64,000 nucleotides of DNA from Solidesulfovibrio magneticus (GTDB taxonomy: Bacteria; Desulfobacterota; Desulfovibrionia; Desulfovibrionales; Desulfovibrionaceae). The notes under the pieces are model-generated. The model saw only the letters and a program-made list of their open reading frames with translations. It ran no database searches and had not been told where the DNA came from. Positions 26,164 to 32,663 of the stretch are shown here, piece after piece; the stretch's first letter is position 1; each line of letters begins with the position of its first letter. The stretch lies in contig DLGG01000064.1 of NCBI GenBank assembly GCA_002482565.1, positions 19,284 to 83,283 of the forward strand. Reading direction: 5' to 3'. The position numbers and the translations under genes are program-made.

Positions 26164-27309
26164 ATGCCGGCTAGCGGATTTGACCATGGAATCGCCAACG
26201 CCAAAGCGACCAAAGGCTCACCGTGGGTTGCCGTCTGGACCCCTGGCGTCAATCTGGCAAACTTCTTCAACCTCTATGATTCTCGTGGCGACGTCACGAT
26301 CGGCGTGGCCACGTCCATCCCGACGACGTTGGACGGCCCCATTCAAGTTGTGCGGTACGGAGCGTTGACGGTCAATGCTGCCGTGACGGCGGCGCAGCGA
26401 TGCCGTGGGTTGATCGTGCTGTCCGACTCGCTGTCCATGGGCGCGGCAGGCTCTATTTCCATGACAGCCCGAGGCGCGGCGGGATCACCGAAATGGGCTG
26501 TGGACAAAGACATCTTTGTTCCGCAGGCCATAACGTTCACCGGGAAAAACACCAGCTACGCCGATTTTCTGAAGTGGATTCGCACCACGGGTTACTGCAT
26601 TTTCGATCCGTCCCTCTACGCCTGCCCGCCCCCTGGGATGGGTGACGTTACGTGCGATTGGGCCACTTGGACGCCATATGGCTCCACCATCATTTCGGCG
26701 GCCGGGTGTGGTGGGTATACAGTCAACGGCCAGAGCGGCAGCCCCAGAACAGGTAACGCGGGGTCGAATGGGGGGACTGGTGGCGGGGGTGCTGGTAACG
26801 GCGGCCAATACACACAAGCGCCACAGGGGTCCCCAGGCAGAACTTGGGGCGGCGGTCCAGGCTCAAATGGATGCTATAGCGATAATAGTTGCGGAGTTTG
26901 GAGTCGTGATCCTGATCGGTATGGCGGGGTTGGGGGCAGTGCATTTACAAACCTCGCCCCCGCCCCCAGTGGTGGCGGCGCTGGAAATCCCGGCGGCTCG
27001 GGCGCTGATGGTGGCACTGCGGGGTCAGATGGCACAGGCGGCGTCCTTATGCATATCTGCCGCGGCAATGCCTCCCTGACGGCGGGGCACGCATTTACGG
27101 CCAACGGATCACAGGGCGGCTCTGGAACGCGTGGAGGTGCTGGTAGCGGTGCTGGTAGTATTTTGTTGGCCTACCTAGGAACGTTGACAGGCACTCCTAA
27201 CCTGACCGCAACTGGCGGCCCGGCCGGGACCGGTACATACCCAGGAGCGCCGGGTGGCCTGGGCAGCACACAGGCTAAATCATTTGCAATCATGGGATGG
27301 GCCGCATGA
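26164..27309 (+). CDS. Glycine-rich phage adhesin / fibre tip protein
   Basis: 381 residues, ATG 26164 with AAAGGAGG upstream. The first 175 residues are a beta-rich N-terminal domain. Residues about 180-340 are very rich in Gly (runs such as GGTGGGGAGNGG and SGADGGTAGSDGTGG), with conserved-looking Cys-Trp-Tyr spots in between. This looks like the polyglycine sandwich of T-even type adhesins (gp38 class), where loops between Gly-rich helices bind the receptor. It probably decides host range. The last 25 residues end with KSFAIMGWAA. Base composition differs locally because of the Gly codons. Confidence 0.6.
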   Translation: MPASGFDHGIANAKATKGSPWVAVWTPGVNLANFFNLYDSRGDVTIGVATSIPTTLDGPIQVVRYGALTVNAAVTAAQRCRGLIVLSDSLSMGAAGSISMTARGAAGSPKWAVDKDIFVPQAITFTGKNTSYADFLKWIRTTGYCIFDPSLYACPPPGMGDVTCDWATWTPYGSTIISAAGCGGYTVNGQSGSPRTGNAGSNGGTGGGGAGNGGQYTQAPQGSPGRTWGGGPGSNGCYSDNSCGVWSRDPDRYGGVGGSAFTNLAPAPSGGGAGNPGGSGADGGTAGSDGTGGVLMHICRGNASLTAGHAFTANGSQGGSGTRGGAGSGAGSILLAYLGTLTGTPNLTATGGPAGTGTYPGAPGGLGSTQAKSFAIMGWAA

Positions 27310-27836
27310 TGATTATTACGATCCTACACAACCCCCTGTCCGCCGCGTCCAGGGATTTCCTGGTCACTCTCGACGTCACGATCCCCGAGGGCGACGACGT
27401 CACCGTGACTGTCGGCACAGACACGGTGCGCATCGTCTCCGGCCATGACGCTTGCGTGGCGCTCTGGCCGGCATTTCCGGGCTATCCGCTGGCGCTGGTC
27501 GAGGTCGAGGGCATCCAGTACCAACTGGCCTTCCCGACTTCCTGGAATGAGTTGGCAGCCTGGGCGGCCAACCCGCCTGCCGATGCCACCCCGGCGGCAA
27601 CCACCGAAATGAGCCGCACCGCCTTTCTGGCCCGCTTCGAGGCGGCCGAACTCATCGCCGCCCGGGAGCTGGCTAAGACCGACGTGATTGTCGATCTGTT
27701 CTGGATGCAGCTACTCGCCGCTGACGTGGTCGACCTGACCTACCAGCCGGTCGTCGACGGCGTGCGCTATCTGGTGGGCAGGCTCCCCGGGTTCGACCAG
27801 GACCGGGCCGACGCCATCCTGGGGGTGACAGCATGA
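27306..27836 (+). CDS. Phage tail-region hypothetical protein
   Basis: 176 residues, from ATG 27306 overlapping the previous stop (ATGA). The N-terminus is beta-like (IITILHNPLSAASRDFLVTLDV), the C-terminus is helical (RTAFLARFEAAELIAARELAKT and LLAADVVDLTYQPVVDGVRYLVG). The helical part resembles the C-terminal region of fibre chaperone-like proteins, but the match is weak. The last base pairs overlap the patatin gene start. Confidence 0.5.
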   Translation: MMIITILHNPLSAASRDFLVTLDVTIPEGDDVTVTVGTDTVRIVSGHDACVALWPAFPGYPLALVEVEGIQYQLAFPTSWNELAAWAANPPADATPAATTEMSRTAFLARFEAAELIAARELAKTDVIVDLFWMQLLAADVVDLTYQPVVDGVRYLVGRLPGFDQDRADAILGVTA

Positions 27837-28765
27837 CCCGCCGCATTCTGTCCATTGACGGCGGCGGCATCCTCGGCCTGATCCCGGCCATGATCCTGGC
27901 CGGAATCGAGGCCCGGGTCGGACGGCCGGCCGCCGAGCTGTTCGACCTGGTTGCGGGCACGTCGACCGGCGGCATCATCGCCTGCGCCGTGGCGGCCGGC
28001 ATACCGGCCCGGGACGTTGTCGCCCTCTACCGGGAGCGCGGTAGTGAGATATTTTCCCGGTCGCTCGGGCATCGCCTCGCCACGGGGTTCGGCCTGTGGG
28101 GACCGCAGTACGGGGCCGCCGGCATTGAGGCTGCCCTGGCCGACGTCTTCGGTGACCGCCGGCTGTCGGGTTGCGCTGTGGAGCTGCTCGTGCCGGCCTA
28201 TGACATCGAAGCCCGGGCTCCGCTGCTGTTCAAGTCGGTGAAGGCCGGACACTACGCATGGCGGGACTACCACCTGCGCGACGTCTGCCGGGCGACCAGC
28301 GCCGCACCGACCTATTTCCCGCCGGCGCGGATTACGTCCCTGGCCGGAGATAAGACCGCTTTCGTGGACGGCGGACTGTACGCCAACAACCCGGCGGCCT
28401 GCGCCCTGGCCCAGGTGGCCAAGGCCGGCCGGCTCGATGACGTGGCGCTTGTTTCGCTGGGCACCGGCCAGATTGAGCGGCCCTATCTTTATGACATGGC
28501 TCGCCGTTGGGGACTGGCCAAGTGGGTCCGGCCGCTCCTCGACTGCATGTTCGACGGACAGGCCGACACGGCCGCCCATCAGTGCAAGGCGCTCCTGGGT
28601 GACCGGATGATGCGTATTCAGCCCGCGCTGCCGGGCGAGCTGGCCATGGACGACGCCAGCCCCAAGGCCGTGGAAACGCTGTCCGCCATTGCCCGGGGCG
28701 TGATTGCCGACCAGGACGCGCTGCTGGAGAAGATTTGCGAGATGACGCTGCCCAAGGCGGCGTAA
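27833..28765 (+). CDS. Patatin-like phospholipase
   Basis: 310 residues with the complete patatin signature: DGGGILGL oxyanion loop near residue 9, nucleophile Ser in GTSTGG (about residue 45), and catalytic Asp in DGGLYANNPA (about residue 182). It resembles the CapV/RssA branch of lipases that cut membrane phospholipids. No signal peptide or membrane segment. It starts four bases before the end of the tail gene, so it is translated with the tail operon. Possible roles: a late lysis helper, a virion enzyme, or an abortive-infection effector; no cyclase gene is next to it. The family is certain, the biological role is not. Confidence 0.88.
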   Translation: MTRRILSIDGGGILGLIPAMILAGIEARVGRPAAELFDLVAGTSTGGIIACAVAAGIPARDVVALYRERGSEIFSRSLGHRLATGFGLWGPQYGAAGIEAALADVFGDRRLSGCAVELLVPAYDIEARAPLLFKSVKAGHYAWRDYHLRDVCRATSAAPTYFPPARITSLAGDKTAFVDGGLYANNPAACALAQVAKAGRLDDVALVSLGTGQIERPYLYDMARRWGLAKWVRPLLDCMFDGQADTAAHQCKALLGDRMMRIQPALPGELAMDDASPKAVETLSAIARGVIADQDALLEKICEMTLPKAA

Positions 28766-28832
28766 AAGCGGAGCAGGCGAGACGGATTGCAGCCGTCCCA
28801 CTGGCCCGGCGAGGCAACGCCGGTCCACCAGC

Positions 28833-28901
28833 TTGCGCCAGCTGCTCCCTGCCCGTGATCTGGCGACCAGGGGTGCGACGAGCGTAGCAGGGCAAGCGCA
28901 A
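28833..28901 (+). promoter_or_regulatory. Nested inverted repeat upstream of com
   Basis: Two sets of inverted arms: TTGCGC (28833-28838) with GCGCAA (28896-28901), and CCCTGC (28847-28852) with GCAGGG (28887-28892), with one GATC between them (28857-28860). It lies in the gap between the patatin gene and com, where Mu has the Dam/OxyR-controlled mom promoter. Regulatory meaning is inferred from position only. Confidence 0.3.
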
Positions 28902-28918
28902 CCTGTAAAGAGAAGGGA

Positions 28919-29101
28919 ATGAGGGACATACGGTGCGGCGAGTGCAATAAGTTGTTGGCCAGGGGAGAGGCGTTTGACCTCCCCATTAAGTGTCCCCGTT
29001 GCGGGACCATGAATCTCCTGAGGGCCGCGAGCCCCGGACAAGAGCCCCAAGAGGCCCCTACACGGGAGCCCTCACGTGGCATTGAACACCAAGGTCTTTG
29101 A
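28919..29101 (+). CDS. com: Com-like zinc-finger translational activator
   Basis: 60 residues, ATG 28919 after AAAGAG. The N-terminal 40 residues closely follow phage Mu Com: MRDIRCGECNKLLARG, then DLPIKCPRCGTMN, with four Cys (positions 6, 9, 25, 28) forming the zinc finger. In Mu, Com binds mom mRNA and frees its hidden ribosome site. Here the downstream overlapping gene is a DNA methyltransferase instead of mom. The com stop (29099-29101) lies 26 bases inside that gene. The last 25 residues are low-complexity Pro/Glu. Confidence 0.85.
   Translation: MRDIRCGECNKLLARGEAFDLPIKCPRCGTMNLLRAASPGQEPQEAPTREPSRGIEHQGL
29051..29078 (+). promoter_or_regulatory. Stem-loop hiding the methyltransferase ribosome site
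   Basis: GAGG (29051-29054) pairs with CCTC (29070-29073) and CCC (29056-29058) with GGG (29064-29066), loop TACAC. The likely ribosome site GGGAG (29064-29068), seven bases before GTG 29076, is half inside the stem. This matches the Mu logic in which a hairpin blocks translation until Com binds. Weak stem; drawn by eye. Confidence 0.45.
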
Positions 29102-29825
29102 CAATGGCATATTGTATCAAGGCGACGCCCTGGCCGTTCTGCAAAACCTTGCGAGCGGCCAAGTCGACGCAATCTTGACCGATCCACCGTATTCCAGCGG
29201 AGGACTTCACGCCGGGGCTCGTTGCGCCGACCCGACCCATAAGTACCAGGCAAGCAGCACCAAGCGGACCTACCCGGCCTTGCTCGGCGATTGTAAGGAC
29301 CAGCGGTCCTTCACCATGTGGGCCACCTTATGGCTATCTGAGTGCTGGAGGCTCGCCAAGCCTGGCGCTCCGGCACTGGTTTTCTCTGATTGGCGACAGC
29401 TCCCAGTCATGACCGACGCGATCCAGGCCGCCGGATTCGAATGGCGTGGCATCGTGGTTTGGCACAAGCCAAGCGCTCGACCAATGATGGGGAGTTTCAA
29501 GCGGGACGCTGAGTTCGTTGTGTACGGCGTCAAGACCCCGGCTAAGACGTTTACCCGGCGCTGTTTCCCAGGCGTCTATACCCACCGGGTTAATTCCGCC
29601 GCGAAGGTTCACCTGACGAGCAAGCCAGTTGGGCTTCTAGTCGACCTGCTGGCTGTTGCGCCCGATGACAGCACTGTCCTGGACCCGTTCATGGGTGGTG
29701 GTTCGACGGCGTTGGCCTGTCTGGAAACGGGGCGACGGTTCGTCGGTGTGGAGTTGTCTCCAGACTACGTCAATCTGGCGGGCGACAGGATTGCCGAGGC
29801 CGAGCTTGCCCGGCCTCGAACTTGA
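29076..29825 (+). CDS. DNA methyltransferase (beta class, N4-C or N6-A), com-coupled
   Basis: 249 residues from a GTG at 29076 inside com. Motif IV DPPYSSGG is at residues about 30-37 and motif I (SAM binding) DPFMGGGSTALA is at about 206-217; this order, catalytic motif before SAM motif, marks a beta-class amino-methyltransferase. Central parts (LVFSDWRQLPVM, GIVVWHKPSARPMMGSFKRDAEFVVYG) are typical of solitary phage methyltransferases. It would modify phage DNA late in infection to resist host restriction. No restriction enzyme is adjacent. The target sequence is unknown. Confidence 0.9.
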   Translation: MALNTKVFDNGILYQGDALAVLQNLASGQVDAILTDPPYSSGGLHAGARCADPTHKYQASSTKRTYPALLGDCKDQRSFTMWATLWLSECWRLAKPGAPALVFSDWRQLPVMTDAIQAAGFEWRGIVVWHKPSARPMMGSFKRDAEFVVYGVKTPAKTFTRRCFPGVYTHRVNSAAKVHLTSKPVGLLVDLLAVAPDDSTVLDPFMGGGSTALACLETGRRFVGVELSPDYVNLAGDRIAEAELARPRT

Positions 29826-29881
29826 TGCCATTCTGGCAAAAAACAAGCGAGTAAGTGGCGACTGACGCTGCTCTGCTATAT

Positions 29882-29951
29882 CAACCAAAATGAGAAATCA
29901 GCTAAGGGTGAACCTACTCACATTGCCTGAAACGATTTCTCATTTTGGTTG
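29882..29951. repeat. 18-bp perfect inverted repeat at prophage right end
   Basis: CAACCAAAATGAGAAATC (29882-29899) is repeated inverted at 29934-29951, with a 34-base spacer. The spacer holds a small GTGA...TCAC stem. The element lies between the methyltransferase and the host tRNA. It is AT-rich, has no U-run following, and is likely a pair of transposase binding sites of the prophage end; ten bases further, at 29961, the strand reads ...TTACA, i.e. TGTAA on the other strand, the TG/CA expected of a transposable-phage terminus. Confidence 0.6.
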
Positions 29952-30042
29952 TGCGCTTACAATGGGCTAATTTCACCCCACTTCACTGCCTTGCTCAATA
30001 AAAGGATGGACAGGAGATGGACAACCATGGCGCAGACAAAAG

Positions 30043-30071
30043 AAAAAGGGGCCAGCTTTTCAGCTAACCCC
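30043..30071 (-). terminator. tRNA-Phe terminator
   Basis: On the minus strand GGGGTTAGCT-GAAA-AGCTGGCCCC is followed by TTTTT. Stem of ten pairs with two G-U pairs and a GAAA loop, 12 bases after the tRNA 3' end. Confidence 0.9.
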
Positions 30072-30082
30072 TTGATTTCTTA

Positions 30083-30158
30083 TGGTGCCGAGGGAGAGAA
30101 TTGAACTCCCGACACGGGGATTTTCAGTCCCCTGCTCTACCGACTGAGCTACCTCGGC
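30083..30158 (-). tRNA. tRNA-Phe (anticodon GAA)
   Basis: The minus strand reads GCCGAGGTAGCTCAGTCGG..., with acceptor stem GCCGAGG/CCTCGGC, D arm TAGCTCAGTCGGTAGAGCA, anticodon loop CTGAAAA (anticodon GAA), T arm GGGAGTTCAATTCTCCC-like, and an encoded CCA end. 76 bases, all arms complete. Confidence 0.98.
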
Positions 30159-30173
30159 AGCGGCGAGAAGGGA

Positions 30174-30202
30174 TATCTAGCCAAACCCGCCGGGCTTGGC
30201 AA
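30174..30202 (-). promoter_or_regulatory. Sigma-70 promoter of tRNA-Phe
   Basis: On the minus strand TTGCCA, 17 bases, TAGATA, ending 15 bases before the mature tRNA 5' end. Good match to the consensus with ideal spacing, and a G+C-rich discriminator typical of stable RNA promoters. Confidence 0.75.
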
Positions 30203-30222
30203 CAACTTTTTTTGAGGTTCCC

Positions 30223-30294
30223 ATGAAAACCAAGGATTTTATTTTCTCCCTGATCGGGCTATCTACCTACCTGCTCGTGCTGTTCTACCTCTAG
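30223..30294 (+). CDS. 23-residue single-span membrane micropeptide
   Basis: MKTKDFIFSLIGLSTYLLVLFYL, one continuous hydrophobic helix after a short basic N-terminus. GAGG at 30214-30217 is five bases before the ATG. The stop is ten bases before the start of the next gene, whose ribosome site (AGGAGA) overlaps the stop codon region. Too short for usual gene finders. The good ribosome site and spacing support translation. Confidence 0.5.
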   Translation: MKTKDFIFSLIGLSTYLLVLFYL

Positions 30295-30304
30295 GAGAAA
30301 CGAC

Positions 30305-30739
30305 ATGTCCGAACTTGCCGCCTTCATCGACTCGTGGACCGACGATCCAAACGGCGTCAAACAGGCCTTCCTGCGCCTCAAGACCGTGCTCGAAAACCTC
30401 CAGGGCGCCACCGTCAACTTCATCCCCCGCCCGCCCGCGAGCTACAGCCTGCGCGCCGAACCCCATCGCGGCCGCCCCGTCATCACCATGGTCGATGTGG
30501 CCACCCTCGACGGCGAACGCTTCCTGTCGGTGTGCTTCTACGCCGACACCATCACCGACCCCGAGGAGCGTGGCGACCTCATCCCCGGGGGCCTGCTCTC
30601 CCAGGACGGCTACTGCTTCGACCTCGACTCCGGCGACGCCGACGACGTGGCCTACATCGAAGCCCGCATCATCGAAGCCGCCAACGCCTTCTCCCTGCCC
30701 GAAGACAGCCCCTGCGGCGAGGTCGACGAGGAAGACTAG
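30305..30739 (+). CDS. Conserved-type hypothetical protein
   Basis: 144 residues, ATG 30305 with AGGAGAAACGAC upstream. Acidic soluble protein: helix (AAFIDSWTDDPNGVKQAFLRLKTVL), beta strands (YSLRAEPHRGRPVITMVDV, FLSVCFYADTI) and an acidic end (CGEVDEED). Codon use is typical for the host. No family recognised. Probably co-transcribed with the micropeptide. Confidence 0.65.
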   Translation: MSELAAFIDSWTDDPNGVKQAFLRLKTVLENLQGATVNFIPRPPASYSLRAEPHRGRPVITMVDVATLDGERFLSVCFYADTITDPEERGDLIPGGLLSQDGYCFDLDSGDADDVAYIEARIIEAANAFSLPEDSPCGEVDEED

Positions 30740-30898
30740 CCTCGCGTCCCGTCCACAATACGAGGGGTTTTTTCCATAAAATTCCTGGGAGTCGCGCGCC
30801 GTGCGCGAAATGGCGCGGGAGCTTTTCGAGTACGCGGCGCCGGCCCCGCCGTCTTGCCCAAGAGCGCGAGGCCGGCCACACAAGCCGCCAAGCACCGA

Positions 30899-30940
30899 AG
30901 CCGCGTCCCTTTCGCAAGCGTTTGCGAAAGGGACGCGGCT
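30899..30940. repeat. Long hairpin between convergent genes
   Basis: AGCCGCGTCCCTTTCGCAA (30899-30917) pairs perfectly with 30922-30940 around a GCGT loop: 19 base pairs. It lies between the plus-strand gene ending 30739 and yraN ending 30945, five bases from the yraN stop. No U-run is present on either side, so it is more like an RNA-stabilising or bidirectional stop structure than a simple terminator. Confidence 0.6.
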
Positions 30941-30944
30941 CCGG

Positions 30945-31346
30945 TCACCAAGGCTGGAACAGGCCGCCGGCCGGGCCGGCGTCGTCCAGGCCAAAAGCAT
31001 CGGCCACATGGCTGGCCGTCAGGCGACCGCCACGGCTCTCGACGGCCACCACGTCAAACCGGCACGGCCGGTCCCACCAGCCGCGCTCGGACAGAAACTG
31101 CGACGCCGCCCGCACGATGCGCCCCCGCTTGGCCGGGGTGACGGCCTCCTCGGGCCGGCCGCGCATCCCCTCCCCCCGGGCCTTGACCTCCACAAAGACG
31201 ACCGTGTCGCCGTCGCGGCACACCAGATCCACTTCGCCGCCGCGCGTGCGGTAATTGCGGGCCACCACCACAAAGCCCCTGGCGACAAGATGCGCCTCGG
31301 CGGCGGCTTCGCCCTCGCGGCCGAATTCGAGATGTTTGGCGGTCAT
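30945..31346 (-). CDS. yraN: YraN family (UPF0102) putative endonuclease
   Basis: 133 residues. Nuclease-like PD-(D/E)xK pattern: Glu in FGREGEAAAEAHL, GEVDLVCRDGDTVVFVEVKAR. Last gene of the operon with rnhB, as in many bacteria. ATG 31346 chosen over an upstream TTG; GGAG lies eight bases before it. Precise role unknown; linked to DNA uptake or recombination processing in some species. Confidence 0.88.
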   Translation of the reverse strand: MTAKHLEFGREGEAAAEAHLVARGFVVVARNYRTRGGEVDLVCRDGDTVVFVEVKARGEGMRGRPEEAVTPAKRGRIVRAASQFLSERGWWDRPCRFDVVAVESRGGRLTASHVADAFGLDDAGPAGGLFQPW

Positions 31347-31396
31347 GGGCAACGCTCCGGAAAGGCCATGAGACGGGCCGAAACGGCCACGGCGGC

Positions 31397-32029
31397 CTAC
31401 AGCCCCGGCAGGCCGAGCTGGCGCGGCGTCTTATCCTGCAGCACGCCCCGGAAGGTCAGGCGGTGGATGGGGCAAGGGCCCAGGCGGCGCAAGGCGTCCA
31501 GATGGACGGCCACGCCGTAGCCCTTGTGGGCGGCGAAACCGTAACCGGGATGGCGGCGGTCGTAGAGGTCAAGGAGCCGGTCGCGGGCGGTCTTGGCCAG
31601 GATGGAAGCGGCGGATATGGCCGGGACGCTGGCGTCGCCGCCGATGACGCACTCCTGGCCCAGGCTGCCGGCCAAAAGGCCCAGGCGCGCCTCGGGAATG
31701 GTCTTGTTGCCGTCGATGCGGGCCAGCCCGGGGGGCAGGCGCAAATGGGCCAGGGCCTTGGCCATGGCCGCGAAGGTGGCTTGCAGGATGTTGATGCGGT
31801 CGATTTCGCCCGGCCAGACAAAGGCCACCGCCCAGGCCAGGGCCTGGGCCTTGATGGCCGGGGCCAGGGCTTCGCGTTTGGCGGCGGAAAGTTTCTTGGA
31901 ATCGGTCAGACCCGGCAGATCGTAGGCCTCGGGCAGAATGACCGCGCCAGCGGCCACCGGTCCGGCCAGACAGCCGCGCCCGGCCTCGTCCACACCGGCC
32001 ACGAGCCGGTTTCGCGCAGTTTCAGGCAT
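31397..32029 (-). CDS. rnhB: Ribonuclease HII
   Basis: 210 residues. GVDEAGRGCLAGPV at the N-terminus carries the Asp-Glu pair; GLTDSKKLS and IDGNKTIP follow, with later catalytic Asp in the ISAASILAKTARDRLLD region and PGYGFAAHKGYG near the end. It removes ribonucleotides from DNA/RNA hybrids. No strong ribosome site is seen, ATG 32029 is used; a TTG 15 bases upstream is possible. Confidence 0.95.
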   Translation of the reverse strand: MPETARNRLVAGVDEAGRGCLAGPVAAGAVILPEAYDLPGLTDSKKLSAAKREALAPAIKAQALAWAVAFVWPGEIDRINILQATFAAMAKALAHLRLPPGLARIDGNKTIPEARLGLLAGSLGQECVIGGDASVPAISAASILAKTARDRLLDLYDRRHPGYGFAAHKGYGVAVHLDALRRLGPCPIHRLTFRGVLQDKTPRQLGLPGL

Positions 32030-32134
32030 GGCCGCAAGCGCCAAAAGCCGCGCCTGCCCGCGTCCCCAAGGACGCCGGGCAGGCCGCGGCCGGCAAATGG
32101 AACCCCAAGGGGACCACGGCGGATCGCCGCAAGC

Positions 32135-32485
32135 TTAATCCCAAGCGGTGCGGGTCTTGATGCGGGCAGCCTTGCCGCGCAGGGCGCGCAGGTAGTACAG
32201 GCGGCTGCGGCGGACCTTGCCCTGGGCAACCACTTCGATGCGCTCGATAAACGGCGAGTGCATGGGGAACACGCGCTCCACGCCCACGCCGTCGGAAACC
32301 TTGCGCACGGTGAAGGTGGAGTCCACCCCGCCCTTGCGCAGGCGCAACACCGCGCCCTGGAAGACCTGGATGCGCTCTTTTTCACCCTCGATGATGCGCA
32401 GGTGCACCTTGATGGTGTCGCCGGGACGGAAGGCCGGAATGTCCATGCGCATCTGTTCGCGTTCAAGCTGGTCAATAACGTTCAT
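32135..32485 (-). CDS. rplS: 50S ribosomal protein L19
   Basis: 116 residues, full length. Typical FRPGDTIKVHLRIIEGEKERIQVFQG and VRRSRLYYLRALRGKAARI. Start at 32485 with GAGGAGAAAG upstream. Located after trmD in the standard order. Confidence 0.98.
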   Translation of the reverse strand: MNVIDQLEREQMRMDIPAFRPGDTIKVHLRIIEGEKERIQVFQGAVLRLRKGGVDSTFTVRKVSDGVGVERVFPMHSPFIERIEVVAQGKVRRSRLYYLRALRGKAARIKTRTAWD

Positions 32486-32663
32486 AACGCTTTCTCCTCG
32501 GATAAAGCCGCAAGCGCCCCGCGCCGTCCGGCCTTGGAATGTCGTTGTCTCGCCGCCGCGACGCTTGCAGCGTCGCGCCCTCGAAGTCCGGCCTCCGGAC
32601 TTCGACGCTTACTCCCGAAATTTGTCCTTGACCATACTGGCGTATGATGCAGGGAACGCCCCG

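Larger units (their letters stand above)
1..29961 (+). mobile_element. Mu-like transposable prophage (right part; left end outside window)
   Basis: A continuous block of phage genes in Mu order: gp27/28-like terminase, gp29 portal, gp30 head protein, I/Z protease-scaffold, capsid, gp36, gpG, gp37, then tail genes and a com-like gene before the end. Nearly all genes are on the plus strand and overlap by 1 to 8 bases. No integrase is seen in the window. The transposase and repressor would lie to the left and are not visible. The right limit is inferred from the inverted repeat at 29,882-29,951 and a CA terminus at about 29,961; the host tRNA-Phe begins at 30,083. The exact end is uncertain by about 100 bases. 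Confidence 0.85.

Noticed and set aside
26700..27200. CRISPR or short tandem repeats in the Gly-rich fibre gene.
   Set aside because: Repetition comes from Gly codons in one open frame; there are no regular repeat-spacer units. No CRISPR array was seen anywhere in the window.
29882..29951. The 18-bp inverted repeat as a rho-independent terminator.
   Set aside because: The loop is 34 bases and no U-run follows on either strand; a transposase-site pair is a better reading.
30083..30158. tRNA-Phe as the attachment site of a site-specific prophage.
   Set aside because: No integrase gene and no repeated piece of the tRNA 3' end is seen in the window; gene order is that of a transposing Mu-like phage, so the closeness may be chance.
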